DNA of 64,000 nt from Cyanobacteria bacterium TGS_CYA1 (GCA_026129135.1 JAHCIQ010000010.1:1-64000), one strand, 5' to 3'; counted from the first letter of the stretch, positions 7,714-18,029 are shown. Numbers and translations: made by a program. Notes: generated by a model from the sequence alone, not told the origin.

Positions 7714-9735
7714 ATGGGTAAATCAGTCGGCATAGATTTGGGAACTACTAACTCCGTGGTAGCAGTCATGGAAGGGGGTCAACCCACCGTGGTCTCAAAT
7801 GCTGAGGGAGGAAGAACAACTCCTTCGGTCGTCGCCTTCACCAAATCCGGCGAAAGACTTGTCGGACAGTTAGCTCGTCGCCAGGCAGTTTTAAACCCTG
7901 AAAACACAGTTTATTCAATCAAGCGCTTCATGGGACGCCGCTTTTCAGAAGTAGACAATGAAAAGAAAATGGTCTCCTATATCGTCAAAGAAGGCGTAGA
8001 CGGCGGCTGCAAGGTCAGTATCCAGGGCAAAGATTATTCGCCTGAAGAAATTTCGGCCATGACCCTGCGCAAATTGAAAGAAGACGCCGAAAAATATTTG
8101 GGCGAAAAAGTCACCAGCGCAGTAATTACAGTTCCAGCTTATTTCAACGACTCGCAACGTCAATCCACCAAAAACGCTGGCACGATTGCAGGACTTGAAG
8201 TTCTTCGCATCATCAACGAGCCTACAGCAGCGGCACTTGCATATGGTATGGACAAGAAAGACAACGAAATGATCCTGGTCTTCGACCTGGGCGGCGGTAC
8301 TTTCGACGTATCCATCCTCGAAGTTGGCGATGGTGTATTCGAAGTTAAATCGACTTCTGGCGATACCCACCTTGGAGGCGACGACTTCGACGCAGCTATC
8401 GTGTCGTGGGTTGCTGACGAGTTCAATACTCTTGAAGGAATCGATTTAAGAAAAGATCGTCAAGCCCTTCAACGTCTGACTGAAGCAGCAGAAAAAGCAA
8501 AAATCGAATTGTCTTCGGTTACCGAAACCAATATTTCTCTTCCATTTATTACTGCAGATGCTTCTGGTCCCAAGCACCTTGAAATGACTTTGACCCGTGC
8601 TCGCTTCAACGAGCTCACCAGAAGTTTGGTAGAGCGCTGCCGTCAGCCCATGGAGCAAGCACTCAAAGACGCCAAACTCGACTACTCCAACCTCGATGAA
8701 GTAGTTCTGGTAGGTGGTTCGACACGTATCCCCGCCGTCAAAGAACTGGTAGCCAGCTTGACCGGCGGCAAAGAGCCTAACCAGACCGTCAACCCCGACG
8801 AAGTCGTAGCCGTAGGTGCTGCAATTCAAGCCGGTGTACTTGGTGGTGAAGTCAAAGGGGTCGTACTCCTCGACGTTACACCGCTTTCACTTGGTATCGA
8901 AACAATGGGTGGCGTTATGACCAAACTGGTCGAGCGCAACACCACCATTCCGACTAGAAAAACAGAAGTATTCTCCACTGCTGAAGACAACCAGACTGCA
9001 GTAGATATTTATGTATTCCAGGGCGAACGTCCGATGGCTCGCGACAACAAATTGCTCGGCAACTTCCGTCTTGACGGTATCAACCCTGCAAACCGTGGCG
9101 TTCCAAAAGTAGAAGTTACTTTCGACATCGATGCAAACGGTATCTTAAACGTTACAGCTCGCGACCAGTCCACTGGCAAAGAGCAAAAGATTACGATTAC
9201 CGCAAGCACCAATATGACCAAAGACGATATCGCTCGTGCTGTGCGCGAAGCCGAATCGCATGCTTCTGATGACCGCACCCGTAAAGAAGAAGCCGATGTT
9301 CGAAACGAAGCAGATTCTATCTGCTACTCGGTCGAACGTCAGATTCGCGAATTGGGCAACAAAGTAACAGCTGGTGAAAAATCGCGTTCTGAAATGCTCA
9401 TCGGTGACTTGCGTCAGAAATTGAAAGATGGCGCCGACCTCGATACGCTCAAATCTATAATGAACGAACTTCGTGGTGCTTTGGTTCTCTTGCAACAAGC
9501 CGCTCGCTCCAAAGAAGCCGCTGGCTTCACTGGCGAAGAAGGCTACGAGGAGGGCGAAGGTGGTTACGATCAGGGCGGTGGTTACGACCAAAACCAGGGT
9601 TACGACCAGCAAGCTCAAAGTGGCCAACAACAAGAGTACTCTTATGGAACCGATTACGGCGAAGAAGACCTATCCGGTTACACATCTTCTGGCGACGAAG
9701 TCGTAGATGCCGAATATCGCTCGACAGACGAATAA
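7714..9735 (+). CDS. dnaK: Molecular chaperone DnaK (Hsp70)
   Basis: The protein has 673 residues. The N-terminal ATPase domain is complete: [13 protein letters not shown] (phosphate 1), [10 protein letters not shown] (phosphate 2) and [12 protein letters not shown] (adenosine). The linker [15 protein letters not shown] leads to the substrate-binding beta domain and helical lid. DnaK binds exposed hydrophobic peptides in an ATP cycle with DnaJ and GrpE, neither of which is in this window. The C-terminal tail is unusual: a Gly/Tyr/Asp/Gln-rich stretch with repeated GYDQ units before the usual acidic DAEY-type ending. The ATG at 7714 has GGAG 11 nt upstream. A strong terminator follows, so it is probably monocistronic. 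Confidence 0.98.
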   Translation: MGKSVGIDLGTTNSVVAVMEGGQPTVVSNAEGGRTTPSVVAFTKSGERLVGQLARRQAVLNPENTVYSIKRFMGRRFSEVDNEKKMVSYIVKEGVDGGCKVSIQGKDYSPEEISAMTLRKLKEDAEKYLGEKVTSAVITVPAYFNDSQRQSTKNAGTIAGLEVLRIINEPTAAALAYGMDKKDNEMILVFDLGGGTFDVSILEVGDGVFEVKSTSGDTHLGGDDFDAAIVSWVADEFNTLEGIDLRKDRQALQRLTEAAEKAKIELSSVTETNISLPFITADASGPKHLEMTLTRARFNELTRSLVERCRQPMEQALKDAKLDYSNLDEVVLVGGSTRIPAVKELVASLTGGKEPNQTVNPDEVVAVGAAIQAGVLGGEVKGVVLLDVTPLSLGIETMGGVMTKLVERNTTIPTRKTEVFSTAEDNQTAVDIYVFQGERPMARDNKLLGNFRLDGINPANRGVPKVEVTFDIDANGILNVTARDQSTGKEQKITITASTNMTKDDIARAVREAESHASDDRTRKEEADVRNEADSICYSVERQIRELGNKVTAGEKSRSEMLIGDLRQKLKDGADLDTLKSIMNELRGALVLLQQAARSKEAAGFTGEEGYEEGEGGYDQGGGYDQNQGYDQQAQSGQQQEYSYGTDYGEEDLSGYTSSGDEVVDAEYRSTDE

Positions 9736-9771
9736 CCAACGTAAGTAATTCGTCAGCTTAAAATCAGTAAG

Positions 9772-9805
9772 AACCCTGTCTTTTTAGCTTGAGGACAGGG
9801 TTTTT
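9772..9805 (+). terminator. Intrinsic terminator of dnaK
   Basis: AACCCTGTC (9772-9780) pairs perfectly with GACAGGGTT (9794-9802), and a T-run continues to 9805. The loop is 13 nt. It lies 37 bp after the dnaK stop. Confidence 0.85.
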
Positions 9806-9855
9806 GATTGATCTCTTGATTTTATTTGTTATGCTGATTAGTAAGGATGAATAAG

Positions 9856-10854
9856 ATGCTCAAGAAAAATTTGTTGATTGCTATTTGTCTGCTCAGTCTG
9901 GCACCAAACGCTCTGGCTGCTAGTCCTGCGAAAACAATTGCAGGCAATTCTTCTGCGGCATTTGATTTTACGCTCGACAGCGAAAAGAATCTGAAAATTC
10001 TGGAAAACAGATATTTCTTTCACGACTATAATCACGACCCCATAGAAAAGCGTCTCGAACGGCTCGAACTTCTGATTTTGGGAGGTGTGCAGTCAGGCAA
10101 CAACAAATTTAGACTGGATAGATTAAAAGCGATGGTGCAGCAGAGAGATTCGCAAGCTGCCAAAGATTTGCAAACTCGAACCAGAGAATTGAAAGAGTCA
10201 AAAGAGCATAAAGCAGATTCTGGAGCGTCTATAGCCGACTCTCAATATCCAGTTTTAAATACTCTGGAGTGGCGCGCGCTCAAAAAGACGTATAAAGGGG
10301 AGTCTTTAGACAAGCGCCTGGAGCGGCTAGAAACAAGTCTGTTTGGCGTGCCCGCAACTTCCATGTCTTATGCAGACAGAGTAGACAGATTGAAAAAGGT
10401 AATTGGCATTGAGCAAGTTCAAGTGAATAATTCTCTTTCGTCAAAGCAAAAATCCGGACCGCAGCCTCGTGCAGAAAATCAATTGCCTTTAGACCTGCGA
10501 CGAATGCCCCTGGATGGACGCAGTATCGTGATCGAACAATTTGGACAACAGCTTCCAAACGGCATGCCGGGACCTGAATTCAAAGACTTAGCCGAAAGCA
10601 CCATGCGTTTTCGCAAGATATTCGACCAGATGCAAAAAATGATGGAAATGCTACCTGGCGCGGGGAACGGAAACGGCATGCCATCAGAATTGCCGCCAGG
10701 TTTTATGCAATCGTTTCCATTTTCTGTATCACCAGATGGAGACACGCAAATTTCGCCCAAGAACAAAGGGTCTCTAGTGGTGCCTAGAAGTGGACTCGAA
10801 ACAGAGCCTGGCACAGGCACTATTCCGCCTTATATAGACCCCAATAGTATTTGA
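9856..10854 (+). CDS. Secreted protein with two KRLERLE repeats, function unknown
   Basis: The protein has 332 residues from the ATG at 9856, which has TAAGGA 8 nt upstream; an ATG at 9847 overlaps that site and is less likely. A signal peptide ends at ALAA. Two related segments follow: DPIEKRLERLELLILG (about 60-75) and GESLDKRLERLETSLFG (about 150-166). Each is followed by a helical DRLK stretch, so this looks like a duplicated helical module. The C-terminus is rich in Met, Pro and Gly. I know no function for it. It converges on the cyclophilin gene, whose stop begins 2 nt after its own. Confidence 0.65.
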   Translation: MLKKNLLIAICLLSLAPNALAASPAKTIAGNSSAAFDFTLDSEKNLKILENRYFFHDYNHDPIEKRLERLELLILGGVQSGNNKFRLDRLKAMVQQRDSQAAKDLQTRTRELKESKEHKADSGASIADSQYPVLNTLEWRALKKTYKGESLDKRLERLETSLFGVPATSMSYADRVDRLKKVIGIEQVQVNNSLSSKQKSGPQPRAENQLPLDLRRMPLDGRSIVIEQFGQQLPNGMPGPEFKDLAESTMRFRKIFDQMQKMMEMLPGAGNGNGMPSELPPGFMQSFPFSVSPDGDTQISPKNKGSLVVPRSGLETEPGTGTIPPYIDPNSI

Positions 10855-10855
10855 T

Positions 10856-11878
10856 TCAGTTCTGTTCTTGAACTTGAATATTGATTATTTTGTCGCTTAC
10901 TCTTATATTGTTGACCACTTCCATGCCTCGAACAACGCCACCAAATATGGTGTACTGCTGATCGAGCTGCGATTTTGGTCCAAGCGTAATATAAAATTGA
11001 CAGCTTGCCGAATTTAAATCTCCTGGAGCTCTTGCCATTGCCACCACCCCTGGTGAGTTGTGTCTCAAAGCTGGAGTTACTTCAAGAGGCAAATAGCGCG
11101 GACGGCCAGTCGAACGATCGATATAATTGCCAGTGCCATTGCCGTTGGGACAACCGCCCTGAATCACGAATCCGGGCTCGTAGCGGTGGAAATTGAGCCC
11201 GTTATAAAAACCTTCGCTGCACATTTGCATGAATGCTTGAGTGGTTCGCGGAGCCAATTGTCTGAACAAACGAATAACGATAGTTCCTTTGCTCGTTTCA
11301 ATCACAGCGACCGGATCTCTCGATTGCGAGCCTTGTCCAATCGTAGGTGCGTTGGGATTGAAACCATGGCCAGTCGGGGGAGGCTGGGCAGTCTGTTGAT
11401 TCTGTTGATTTTGCTGATTTTGATTCATTGAGAACTGGGTGGGATTTTTGGGTTGTCCATCTGGAGTTGGAGGCTGCATGCCCTGCTTCATCATTTGTTC
11501 TTGCAGCTCTTTCAATTTTTGAACATCGACATTCTTTCCACCATGACGCATGATTTGCTCCATCTGGGCAGCAAATTGATTGTTGAATTGCGAACCCTGA
11601 GCAAAAGGACTGTTAGTGCCTACTTTATTGCCAGTAAAGGACGGGACTTCAGGATTATTAGCGGCACCACCAACCATCCCCGGTGCATTGGCAGAACCTG
11701 CGCTTGCTTGCGAACCCATGCCCGGGCTTGCGGCTTGCGACGTCACTTTGTCTGTCAGTGTGACATCAGGGGGTATCATTTCGTCTGAAAGTCTGTTTTG
11801 CCCAAAAGCTCGATTAGAGCAATTCAAACCTGTTAGTAAAATGGTTAAGGTAATCAGGCTTCGTAAGTGGTGTTTCAA
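10856..11878 (-). CDS. Secreted cyclophilin-type peptidyl-prolyl cis-trans isomerase
   Basis: The protein has 340 residues. A signal peptide (about 1-26) precedes a long Gln/Asn/Gly/Pro-rich linker (about 27-185) and a C-terminal cyclophilin domain. The domain shows TSKGTIVIRLF, FYNGLNFHRYEPGFVIQGG, VAMARAPGDLNSASCQFYITL and YTIFGGVVRGMEVV. The FHR and QFYITL blocks hold the proline-isomerase site residues. It would help fold periplasmic proteins. The only in-frame start is TTG at 11878, with CTGAG just upstream. It lies 7 nt behind nagB on the same strand, so it is the second gene of that operon although the two roles are unrelated. Confidence 0.87.
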   Translation of the reverse strand: MKHHLRSLITLTILLTGLNCSNRAFGQNRLSDEMIPPDVTLTDKVTSQAASPGMGSQASAGSANAPGMVGGAANNPEVPSFTGNKVGTNSPFAQGSQFNNQFAAQMEQIMRHGGKNVDVQKLKELQEQMMKQGMQPPTPDGQPKNPTQFSMNQNQQNQQNQQTAQPPPTGHGFNPNAPTIGQGSQSRDPVAVIETSKGTIVIRLFRQLAPRTTQAFMQMCSEGFYNGLNFHRYEPGFVIQGGCPNGNGTGNYIDRSTGRPRYLPLEVTPALRHNSPGVVAMARAPGDLNSASCQFYITLGPKSQLDQQYTIFGGVVRGMEVVNNIRVSDKIINIQVQEQN

Positions 11879-11885
11879 GTCTCAG

Positions 11886-12602
11886 TTAATCCAGGCTGAA
11901 ATCTGTATACACCTCTAGATTACTATGTTTCTGTAAATAAGAAACGGGCAAGTCGCTTGTAATTTTTTCTTTGAGCGCATTCTGCAAGACTCGTTTTTTA
12001 TTTTCGCCAAAAGCGACAAGCTTGATTTTGCGACTGGCAAAAATAGTAGCAACTCCCATTGTCACAGCTCTGCTCGGCATTTTATCCGGGTCTTTGAAAA
12101 GTGCCTTATTTGCTTGCAGTGTTTCATCGGTCAACCAGACGCAATGAGTCCAGCTGTCTTCAGCAGTGCCGGGCTCATTGAATGCGATATGTCCATTTTG
12201 GCCAACGCCAAGAATTGTGAGATCCAGTCCACCGTGCGAGGCGATCAAGCCGTCGTAATCGTCGCACTCGGCAGGGTTGAAGCAATTTTTGCTCGGAATC
12301 GATACTTTGCTATAGAGATTTTTGTCTAGATAGGCATGGAAAGTGTCTTCAACTTGAGAGTCGACATATTCGTCCAGGGCGAAACACTTTACTCTCTGCC
12401 AGTTGAAACTGCGTTCGTTAGCCAGGCGAACCAATTCTTCGTAAACTAAATATGGCGTTCTACCGGTGGGAAGCCCGAGACAGACATAATCTTCATCCAT
12501 TGCCTGATTTTCGATGACCTGAGCGATTTGATGCGCAACCTCGCGGCTCGCTTCTTCTTTGGGTCGGCAAATTGTTTTGTACTTTTGGGAGTATTGGTTC
12601 AT
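11886..12602 (-). CDS. nagB: Glucosamine-6-phosphate deaminase
   Basis: The protein has 238 residues, near the usual length. It converts glucosamine-6-phosphate to fructose-6-phosphate and ammonia, linking amino-sugar breakdown to glycolysis. Recognisable parts are LGLPTGRTPYLVYEELV (phosphate-binding loop), FALDEYV with the catalytic acid, and the hallmark ILGVGQNGHIAFNEPG. Like many short NagB proteins it lacks an obvious allosteric extension. The ATG at 12602 is divergent from the matrixin-like gene across 57 bp. nagA is not nearby. The call is firm at family level. Confidence 0.92.
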   Translation of the reverse strand: MNQYSQKYKTICRPKEEASREVAHQIAQVIENQAMDEDYVCLGLPTGRTPYLVYEELVRLANERSFNWQRVKCFALDEYVDSQVEDTFHAYLDKNLYSKVSIPSKNCFNPAECDDYDGLIASHGGLDLTILGVGQNGHIAFNEPGTAEDSWTHCVWLTDETLQANKALFKDPDKMPSRAVTMGVATIFASRKIKLVAFGENKKRVLQNALKEKITSDLPVSYLQKHSNLEVYTDFSLD

Positions 12603-12659
12603 GAAAGCAAATTCAAATCTGTTGGCATAATATAAGAAGTAGATTCGGGTTTCTTTAAT

Positions 12660-13565
12660 ATGACTAAACGCTCGTATTGCTTGTTTATATTGTGTTGCCT
12701 GAGTTTGGGCCCTTTAGCGAGCCCACTTGATGTATTGGCGCAGAACAGGGCTAAACGTGGACCAGTACTGCCAAAAGCCAGTTTTCAAACGCGCTCGCCG
12801 CGCTATCTGCCTGATGGAAACCAGGGTGGGGCCAGTTATGGCTCTCAAATCACCACGACAGGTCTACATTTAACTGGTGGCGAAAATCGCACTAAAGCTA
12901 CGATGGCAAAGCCATATAATCCGGGTGAGCCGTCTTTGCGCATGGCTTTAGTTCGCTGGCAAACTGAAAAAATGCCTTTGCGTATCTGGATAAGTCCGGG
13001 AATCGAGTTGCCAAAGTTGCCATTTGCACAATTACAGCAACAGCGCGTGGACGAGGTTTTTCAGCGATTGCAATCGGAGGAGCCTTTTGGTGATTGCAAC
13101 ATTGCCAAGGGGTGGGAAGAGCAAACTAATTATCAAGTAGCTGCAGGCATTGAACAGTGGCGGCAGTTCGAGCACGAGGGTCTGATAAAGTTTGGATTTA
13201 CTCAGGATCCAAGAGAAGCCCAGGTACTGGTCTTTTTTACTGATTCATTCCCCGATTCTGGCGGTCCGGGCGGCTTGAACGTGGGTGGCAACACCTGTGC
13301 TCAGTTGTTCACTCCAGCGCAAACCCTGTTGCCCAATTACAGACAAAAACCGGTTGTCATAGAGCTTTCGACTATGATCAACCACACCCCCGAACGGATG
13401 ATGGGGGCTTCGGCTCATGAGTTCGGTCATGCGTTGGGAATTAAGGAGCACAGCCCTTATCGCGATGACATCATGTATGTTGATCGTATCGTCACTGGGC
13501 TTTCGCCAGGGGACAAAGCGACCTTTCGACTGCTTTATAAAACCAAACCGCAATACGTCATGTAA
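12660..13565 (+). CDS. Secreted matrixin-like zinc metalloprotease
   Basis: The protein has 301 residues. A signal peptide ends near DVLAQ. The C-terminal third holds a full metzincin zinc site, HEFGHALGIKEHS (HExxHxxGxxH type), followed by the Met-turn candidate DDIMYVD. The middle region (about 85-230) resembles matrixin-like domains, with LRIWISPG and QVLVFFTD strands. Key residues are intact, so it is probably an active extracellular or periplasmic protease. No pro-domain cysteine switch was seen. It stands alone, transcribed away from nagB. Confidence 0.84.
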   Translation: MTKRSYCLFILCCLSLGPLASPLDVLAQNRAKRGPVLPKASFQTRSPRYLPDGNQGGASYGSQITTTGLHLTGGENRTKATMAKPYNPGEPSLRMALVRWQTEKMPLRIWISPGIELPKLPFAQLQQQRVDEVFQRLQSEEPFGDCNIAKGWEEQTNYQVAAGIEQWRQFEHEGLIKFGFTQDPREAQVLVFFTDSFPDSGGPGGLNVGGNTCAQLFTPAQTLLPNYRQKPVVIELSTMINHTPERMMGASAHEFGHALGIKEHSPYRDDIMYVDRIVTGLSPGDKATFRLLYKTKPQYVM

Positions 13566-13685
13566 TCCTGTTGTCAGGTGATGACAGATAAAGTAACATT
13601 CCTTGCGCCCGAGCCGCCTGGTCGGTTGTAATTGTCTGGTACTAGTACAAATAATTGGCTTGCCAATTTAACGGAGAGAGTTTAG

Positions 13686-13982
13686 ATGGAAGCGAAAACA
13701 ACAAAAAACAGCGCTATGGCTTTGTTAACAGCTGTAGCAGTTGTAGGTTTACTAGCTGGATGCGGTGGAGCTAAAGATGAAAATGCCACCACATCTACAA
13801 CAACTACCACTACTGAAACCTCGACCCCTTCTGGCGACAGCAGCACCAAAGTAGAAGAAAAAGCTACTGAAAAAACTACTGAAACTGCCGAAGGCACCGA
13901 GACCAAAACAGAAGAGACCAAAACTGAAGAAGTTAAGTCTGAAGAAAAGAAAGACGAAGCAGCTGGCGAAAAGAAAGAATAG
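13686..13982 (+). CDS. Small Thr/Glu/Lys-rich lipoprotein
   Basis: The protein has 98 residues. A signal peptide ends in a clear lipobox, LLAGC, so the mature chain begins at the Cys near 26 and is lipid-anchored. The rest is low complexity: a Thr-rich run then acidic and lysine-rich repeats such as KTEET and EEKKDE. It is probably a disordered, highly charged surface or periplasmic tail. GGAGAGAG lies just upstream of the ATG. It ends just before a terminator. No function can be assigned. Confidence 0.7.
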   Translation: MEAKTTKNSAMALLTAVAVVGLLAGCGGAKDENATTSTTTTTTETSTPSGDSSTKVEEKATEKTTETAEGTETKTEETKTEEVKSEEKKDEAAGEKKE

Positions 13983-14007
13983 TTCGGTAACTGAAAAGTC
14001 TCAAGCG

Positions 14008-14042
14008 AAGCCGATAGTCTCTAAGGAGGTTATCGGCTTTTC
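14008..14042 (+). terminator. Intrinsic terminator after the small lipoprotein gene
   Basis: AAGCCGATA (14008-14016) pairs with TATCGGCTT (14031-14039), followed by a short T-run. The loop contains AAGGAGG, a Shine-Dalgarno-like sequence with no start codon in range, so it is probably incidental. Confidence 0.8.
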
Positions 14043-14064
14043 TATCACCAAATCTGGTGCCACG

Positions 14065-14457
14065 ATGAAAAAAATAGATGGTCTGACATTACATGTGCAG
14101 GATTTGCTTCGTTCATGGAGAGCAGTCCAGGCTCGTCGCATGTTTGGCGGGATAGGGTTATTCGTTGATGGCTTGATGTTCGCTATCATCATCGATGAGG
14201 TCCTTTATCTGAAGGAGACGCTGGATGAACATGGAAAACCAGTGCAAACCAGTGAACACTATGATGAAGATGATTTCGTCAAAGAATATTTTGAATATGA
14301 AACTAAAAACGGGGTTGGTCGCATTTACTACTTTCGGGTGCCTGAATCGGCACTCGACAATCCCGACTATTTGACTCGTCTTTCGAGTCTATCGTTAAAA
14401 AGTGCACAGGCGCAGGCTTTGAAAAAATCGCAAAAGTCGAAAAAAGGCAGAAAATAG
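14065..14457 (+). CDS. TfoX/Sxy N-terminal domain protein
   Basis: The protein has 130 residues and is a stand-alone TfoX N-terminal domain: ARRMFGGIGLFVDGLMFAII, then VLYLKE and YFRVPESALDN. In gamma-proteobacteria full-length TfoX activates competence genes with CRP; the isolated N-terminal domain is widespread and its role is unclear. The C-terminus is Lys-rich. A small inverted repeat, CACCA/TGGTG, lies at 14047-14059 directly before the ATG and could mask the start. No strong Shine-Dalgarno is visible. Confidence 0.8.
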   Translation: MKKIDGLTLHVQDLLRSWRAVQARRMFGGIGLFVDGLMFAIIIDEVLYLKETLDEHGKPVQTSEHYDEDDFVKEYFEYETKNGVGRIYYFRVPESALDNPDYLTRLSSLSLKSAQAQALKKSQKSKKGRK

Positions 14458-14530
14458 TTTTTTGACCCGAACGGGTGATGATGCGATCCTCATTGTTCTG
14501 CCATTGGTGAGTACGATTTCTGTTTAAATC

Positions 14531-17500
14531 TTATTTGTTAACGCCGAAATTGGAAGATATTGGAACCGTGAGATGAAGGTCTTGTTTTGAGCCATCGCTT
14601 GCGCTCATCATATTAGGAATGAGCACATCGGCAGCTGGACTCAGTTTTGGCGCGTGGACAGTAATCGTACCTTTGACAGTTTCATTTGCATTCAAAGCTT
14701 TTTTGTCGAATTTTACTTTTGCCACTTGGTCTGGAGTTCCTATGAGCCGAACGACGGCACGCATCGAAGAGGGCAATTTCATTTCGCTATTCTGATCGTT
14801 TTTAAGCAACACATTTAGCGTGGTTGTTTTTTCAGTGGAGCTTACACCAAGCAATTCCAGGCGCACACCGCCTTGACTGAAAGGCGATCTGTACGCAGAA
14901 TTATTTTTCAACTGAGCCTGTGCTTTTTCAAGTTGTTCACGCAGTTGCGAATTTTGATTTTCGAGCGCTGCAATTTTATCGCTTCCTTGATTGGTCGTGG
15001 CAAATTGTGGTGTCTGTCTGGTCAACTCACTATTGCCCGAGCCTGCAGCAGATGGAGATTCTGAAGTTAGTGATTCAGGCGGTGCAAGAGCTATCGCATT
15101 TTCGTCTGATGCTTTGGTGATAGAAGGTGTGATCTCGGCTGGAACAGCAGCTTGATTCAACGCTTCCATGGTCGAAACTGTATTTGTCGAAGACATACTC
15201 GTACTCGACGCACTTGTCGTTTCGTTAGTAGTCGTGGGTAGTAGCGTCGCCTTGGTGGTCTCGCTTACTTTCGCTGTATTTATCTGGTTCAAACTTTGTT
15301 TAACGTTTTCTACCAAAGGCTGCATTTTTTGAGCAGCGTTCGCTGCTGCAGCTTTGATTGCACCTCTGTTTTGATAGGCCACCTGACCTGCAGTTGCAGC
15401 AAGTGCTGCCCAGTTTGTCCCGTTATTGACCGTGTTGGCAGTGACGATTCCATTTTGAGATTGAGGCTGGGTCAAATTAGTAGGCAAAGCCTTTCCAGTC
15501 ATAGGATCGATCAGTGGCATTTGTTGCGGCACGATAGGTTGCGGGTTATATGGAGCATAAGGATTGTTATATGCCATCGGATAGCCGGTGTAATTATACG
15601 GTTGAGCCAGGAGCGGTCTGCCTGCAGCCGCATTAGACAAGGCGTTTACAACCGAATTGAGCTTAGATTGAGTTTGAATAGGTGGTGCTACTGGTGGTGC
15701 TGAGACTGGAGCTGCAGTAGAAGTCAATGCACTTGTTGCGGCACTTGCAGTTGCTTGCGCAGTTGCAGTTGCTTTGTCAGCTGTTTGAGTCACAACCGGC
15801 GCTGCAGTTGTCTTGCCTTTTTTGAGCGATTGCAATAAGGCTGCAACATCGCCTGAAGTAATCAATTTGTTTCCTGTAGGCGAAGTGGCTGCATTTGCTG
15901 TACTTGGTGTATTTAGTGCTGCTGGAGCAGACGATCCCGGACTCATGTTGAGCAAAGATTGGACTGAGCTTGATGTCGAAGAATTTGAGGCGGCGGAAGG
16001 TGCAGCTGCAGATTGCGGCTTCATATTATCGTGGACCTGGTCTTCCCAATCCTTCCACTTTTGTTTTTCGCTCACCATATGATTGCGCAACTGACCCATG
16101 AATCCAGCCATGTTGGTGAGTGGATCGCCTGAGGGAACTTGATAAATAGTTCCGGGCGTAAGACCATATCGAGCATTAGCTGCTCTATATTGAGCGGGAG
16201 ATGCACCAGTTGCAGGCGCTCCTTGCATGGTCATCGGAAAAGCAGGCAACGTCGCATCGGGTGGTTCTTCTGTTCCAGTGTACCGATCTGGACTATTTGG
16301 TGGAACGCCAAAAGACCAGTTTCGCGGTCCTTCAATGCGTCTGCCAGAGTTGAAACTATCGAAGCTATCGGTTGCGCCACCATTTATGTTTCCGGCTTGA
16401 GCCTTTAGTTCGATTGGATGTTCGCCAGTGGCAAGAATATTTGCATATTTGCGCACACCAACAGATGCCGTTGCGTTATTTGGATCCAGGGTCAGCGCAC
16501 TTAGATAAAATGCTTTAGCGTCTTTGTAATTGCCGATGCGCTCTGCCAGATGTGCTTGATAAAGTTTGGTTTGCACATTGTTTGGAGTGATGCGAGCCGC
16601 TTCTGATGCTTTGCCAAATGCTTCGTGCAGAGCGTTGTGGTCTTCCAATGTATGCGCAGCTTCCAGGTGTCTGCGGGCTTCTTGCTCGGTCAGGGCAATT
16701 TTGAAACTCTCGCGCGCTTGAGCAAGATTTGGATGATTAGGATCTATTTTTACTACAGTCTTATATTCTGCTTGAGCCGACTTCAAATCTCCAGCCAGTT
16801 GATACGCTCTAGCCATTCCCAGATGGGTAATAGCATCGTTTGGCCTAACAGCTACTTGCTGCTGCCAGAGTTCAATCAGCTTTTCTTTTGCGGCTGCATC
16901 GGCTGGATTGACAATGAGTGCTTTGGACAGATTGCGATTAGCATTAATAAGTTCGTTTTGTTTGTACTGAAACAATCCATATTGTCTAAGCGCCGAGCTC
17001 GAATTTGGATTTTGCTGTAAAGCCGCTTCATAATTGGCTTTTGCATTGGTTACATCTTTGTGATGTGCGGCAATATTTCCCAGTCCAACCAGCGCTTCAG
17101 AGTGCGAATCGAGTTGCGGTGAGTTATGCAGGGCGGCTCTGTATTCGATAGCTGCTTCGAGTGTCTTGCCTTGCGAATAGAGTGTATGACCTTGTTTGAG
17201 GCGAGCCTGAGAACTTGCAGGATCGATATTCATTCCTTTTAGAGCTTGATCAAGGCTATCTTTTGCTTTTTCGCTATTGGTGTCGAAAGCTAGCGCCATG
17301 CGCGATTGCGATGCGGCCTGCAAATGATCTCCTGTTTTCAAATAATGATGCGAGCGCAATACGCTTACCTGGGCAATTTTATCTTTCAGTTTTGTTTCGC
17401 CAGGAAAAGTTCTCTGCACTTTCATCAACACCGCCTGGGCATCCTTCAGTTTTCCCTGAGCTATCAATGCGTCAGCGTGCTTGATTGCAAGTTCGGACTG

Positions 17501-17860
17501 AAATTGAGATCCAGTTTGCTGAACGAAAGGATCCGAAGTTTTTTTATAAACGACAGGAGGCTTCGCCACTTTCTTGACTGGCAATGGCTTGTGATTTGTG
17601 CTCAGTGCCGAAGCGGAAGAAGTCGATTTACCCTGCGGCTTGCCATAAATGCTTGGAGCTTTGAAAAGATTTGAAGACGAGCTTGAAGTTGGAACCGCTT
17701 CGGTTCCGTAAAACATCTCGCTGTCGTATCGGCGAGGGATTTGAGAGGCTGGAACATAGATTTGTTTTGGAGTTTTGGGTCCATCCGCAGCAATGCAAAC
17801 TGAGGTCGTAGTTGCTAGCAGGCAACTTATAGACAGCAAGATTTTGGGCGCTTTTGTCAT
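14531..17860 (-). CDS. Large secreted TPR-repeat protein
   Basis: The protein has 1109 residues from the ATG at 17860, which gives a clean signal peptide ending at CIAA; the longer frame needs a TTG at 17890. About 100-480 holds many tandem tetratricopeptide repeats, for example ALVGLGNIAAHHKDVTNAKANYEAAL and the run beginning ITHLGMARAYQLAGD. The region 500-960 is low complexity, rich in Ala, Thr, Ser, Pro, Asn and Gln. A short coiled coil (about 975-1000) and a final beta-rich domain of about 110 residues follow. Such proteins are usually assembly or scaffold factors. No partner is suggested by the neighbours. Confidence 0.78.
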   Translation of the reverse strand: MTKAPKILLSISCLLATTTSVCIAADGPKTPKQIYVPASQIPRRYDSEMFYGTEAVPTSSSSSNLFKAPSIYGKPQGKSTSSASALSTNHKPLPVKKVAKPPVVYKKTSDPFVQQTGSQFQSELAIKHADALIAQGKLKDAQAVLMKVQRTFPGETKLKDKIAQVSVLRSHHYLKTGDHLQAASQSRMALAFDTNSEKAKDSLDQALKGMNIDPASSQARLKQGHTLYSQGKTLEAAIEYRAALHNSPQLDSHSEALVGLGNIAAHHKDVTNAKANYEAALQQNPNSSSALRQYGLFQYKQNELINANRNLSKALIVNPADAAAKEKLIELWQQQVAVRPNDAITHLGMARAYQLAGDLKSAQAEYKTVVKIDPNHPNLAQARESFKIALTEQEARRHLEAAHTLEDHNALHEAFGKASEAARITPNNVQTKLYQAHLAERIGNYKDAKAFYLSALTLDPNNATASVGVRKYANILATGEHPIELKAQAGNINGGATDSFDSFNSGRRIEGPRNWSFGVPPNSPDRYTGTEEPPDATLPAFPMTMQGAPATGASPAQYRAANARYGLTPGTIYQVPSGDPLTNMAGFMGQLRNHMVSEKQKWKDWEDQVHDNMKPQSAAAPSAASNSSTSSSVQSLLNMSPGSSAPAALNTPSTANAATSPTGNKLITSGDVAALLQSLKKGKTTAAPVVTQTADKATATAQATASAATSALTSTAAPVSAPPVAPPIQTQSKLNSVVNALSNAAAGRPLLAQPYNYTGYPMAYNNPYAPYNPQPIVPQQMPLIDPMTGKALPTNLTQPQSQNGIVTANTVNNGTNWAALAATAGQVAYQNRGAIKAAAANAAQKMQPLVENVKQSLNQINTAKVSETTKATLLPTTTNETTSASSTSMSSTNTVSTMEALNQAAVPAEITPSITKASDENAIALAPPESLTSESPSAAGSGNSELTRQTPQFATTNQGSDKIAALENQNSQLREQLEKAQAQLKNNSAYRSPFSQGGVRLELLGVSSTEKTTTLNVLLKNDQNSEMKLPSSMRAVVRLIGTPDQVAKVKFDKKALNANETVKGTITVHAPKLSPAADVLIPNMMSASDGSKQDLHLTVPISSNFGVNK

Positions 17861-18013
17861 AAAAACCGGAACATTGCCTCTGAATGACAAGATTCTATGG
17901 CCAAAACGGGCGCGTTGGAAGGGGGGAATTACGTATAAGTGTAAAACAATTAAATAATAGAGATATAAGAGGTCCCGTTTACACGTAGACTATTACACTG
18001 AGGCTAAAATCAA

Positions 18014-18029
18014 TCCTGCCCTGGCAGGA
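18014..18029 (+). promoter_or_regulatory. Small hairpin just upstream of the adhE ribosome binding site
   Basis: TCCTGCC (18014-18020) pairs with GGCAGGA (18023-18029) across CT. The AAGG site and ATG of adhE follow within 17 bp. It could protect the leader or influence translation; no T-run, so not a terminator. Confidence 0.35.

Noticed and set aside
14021-14028. AAGGAGG as a ribosome site for the TfoX-like gene
   Set aside because: It lies in the loop of a terminator and 37 nt from the ATG; no start codon is in range.
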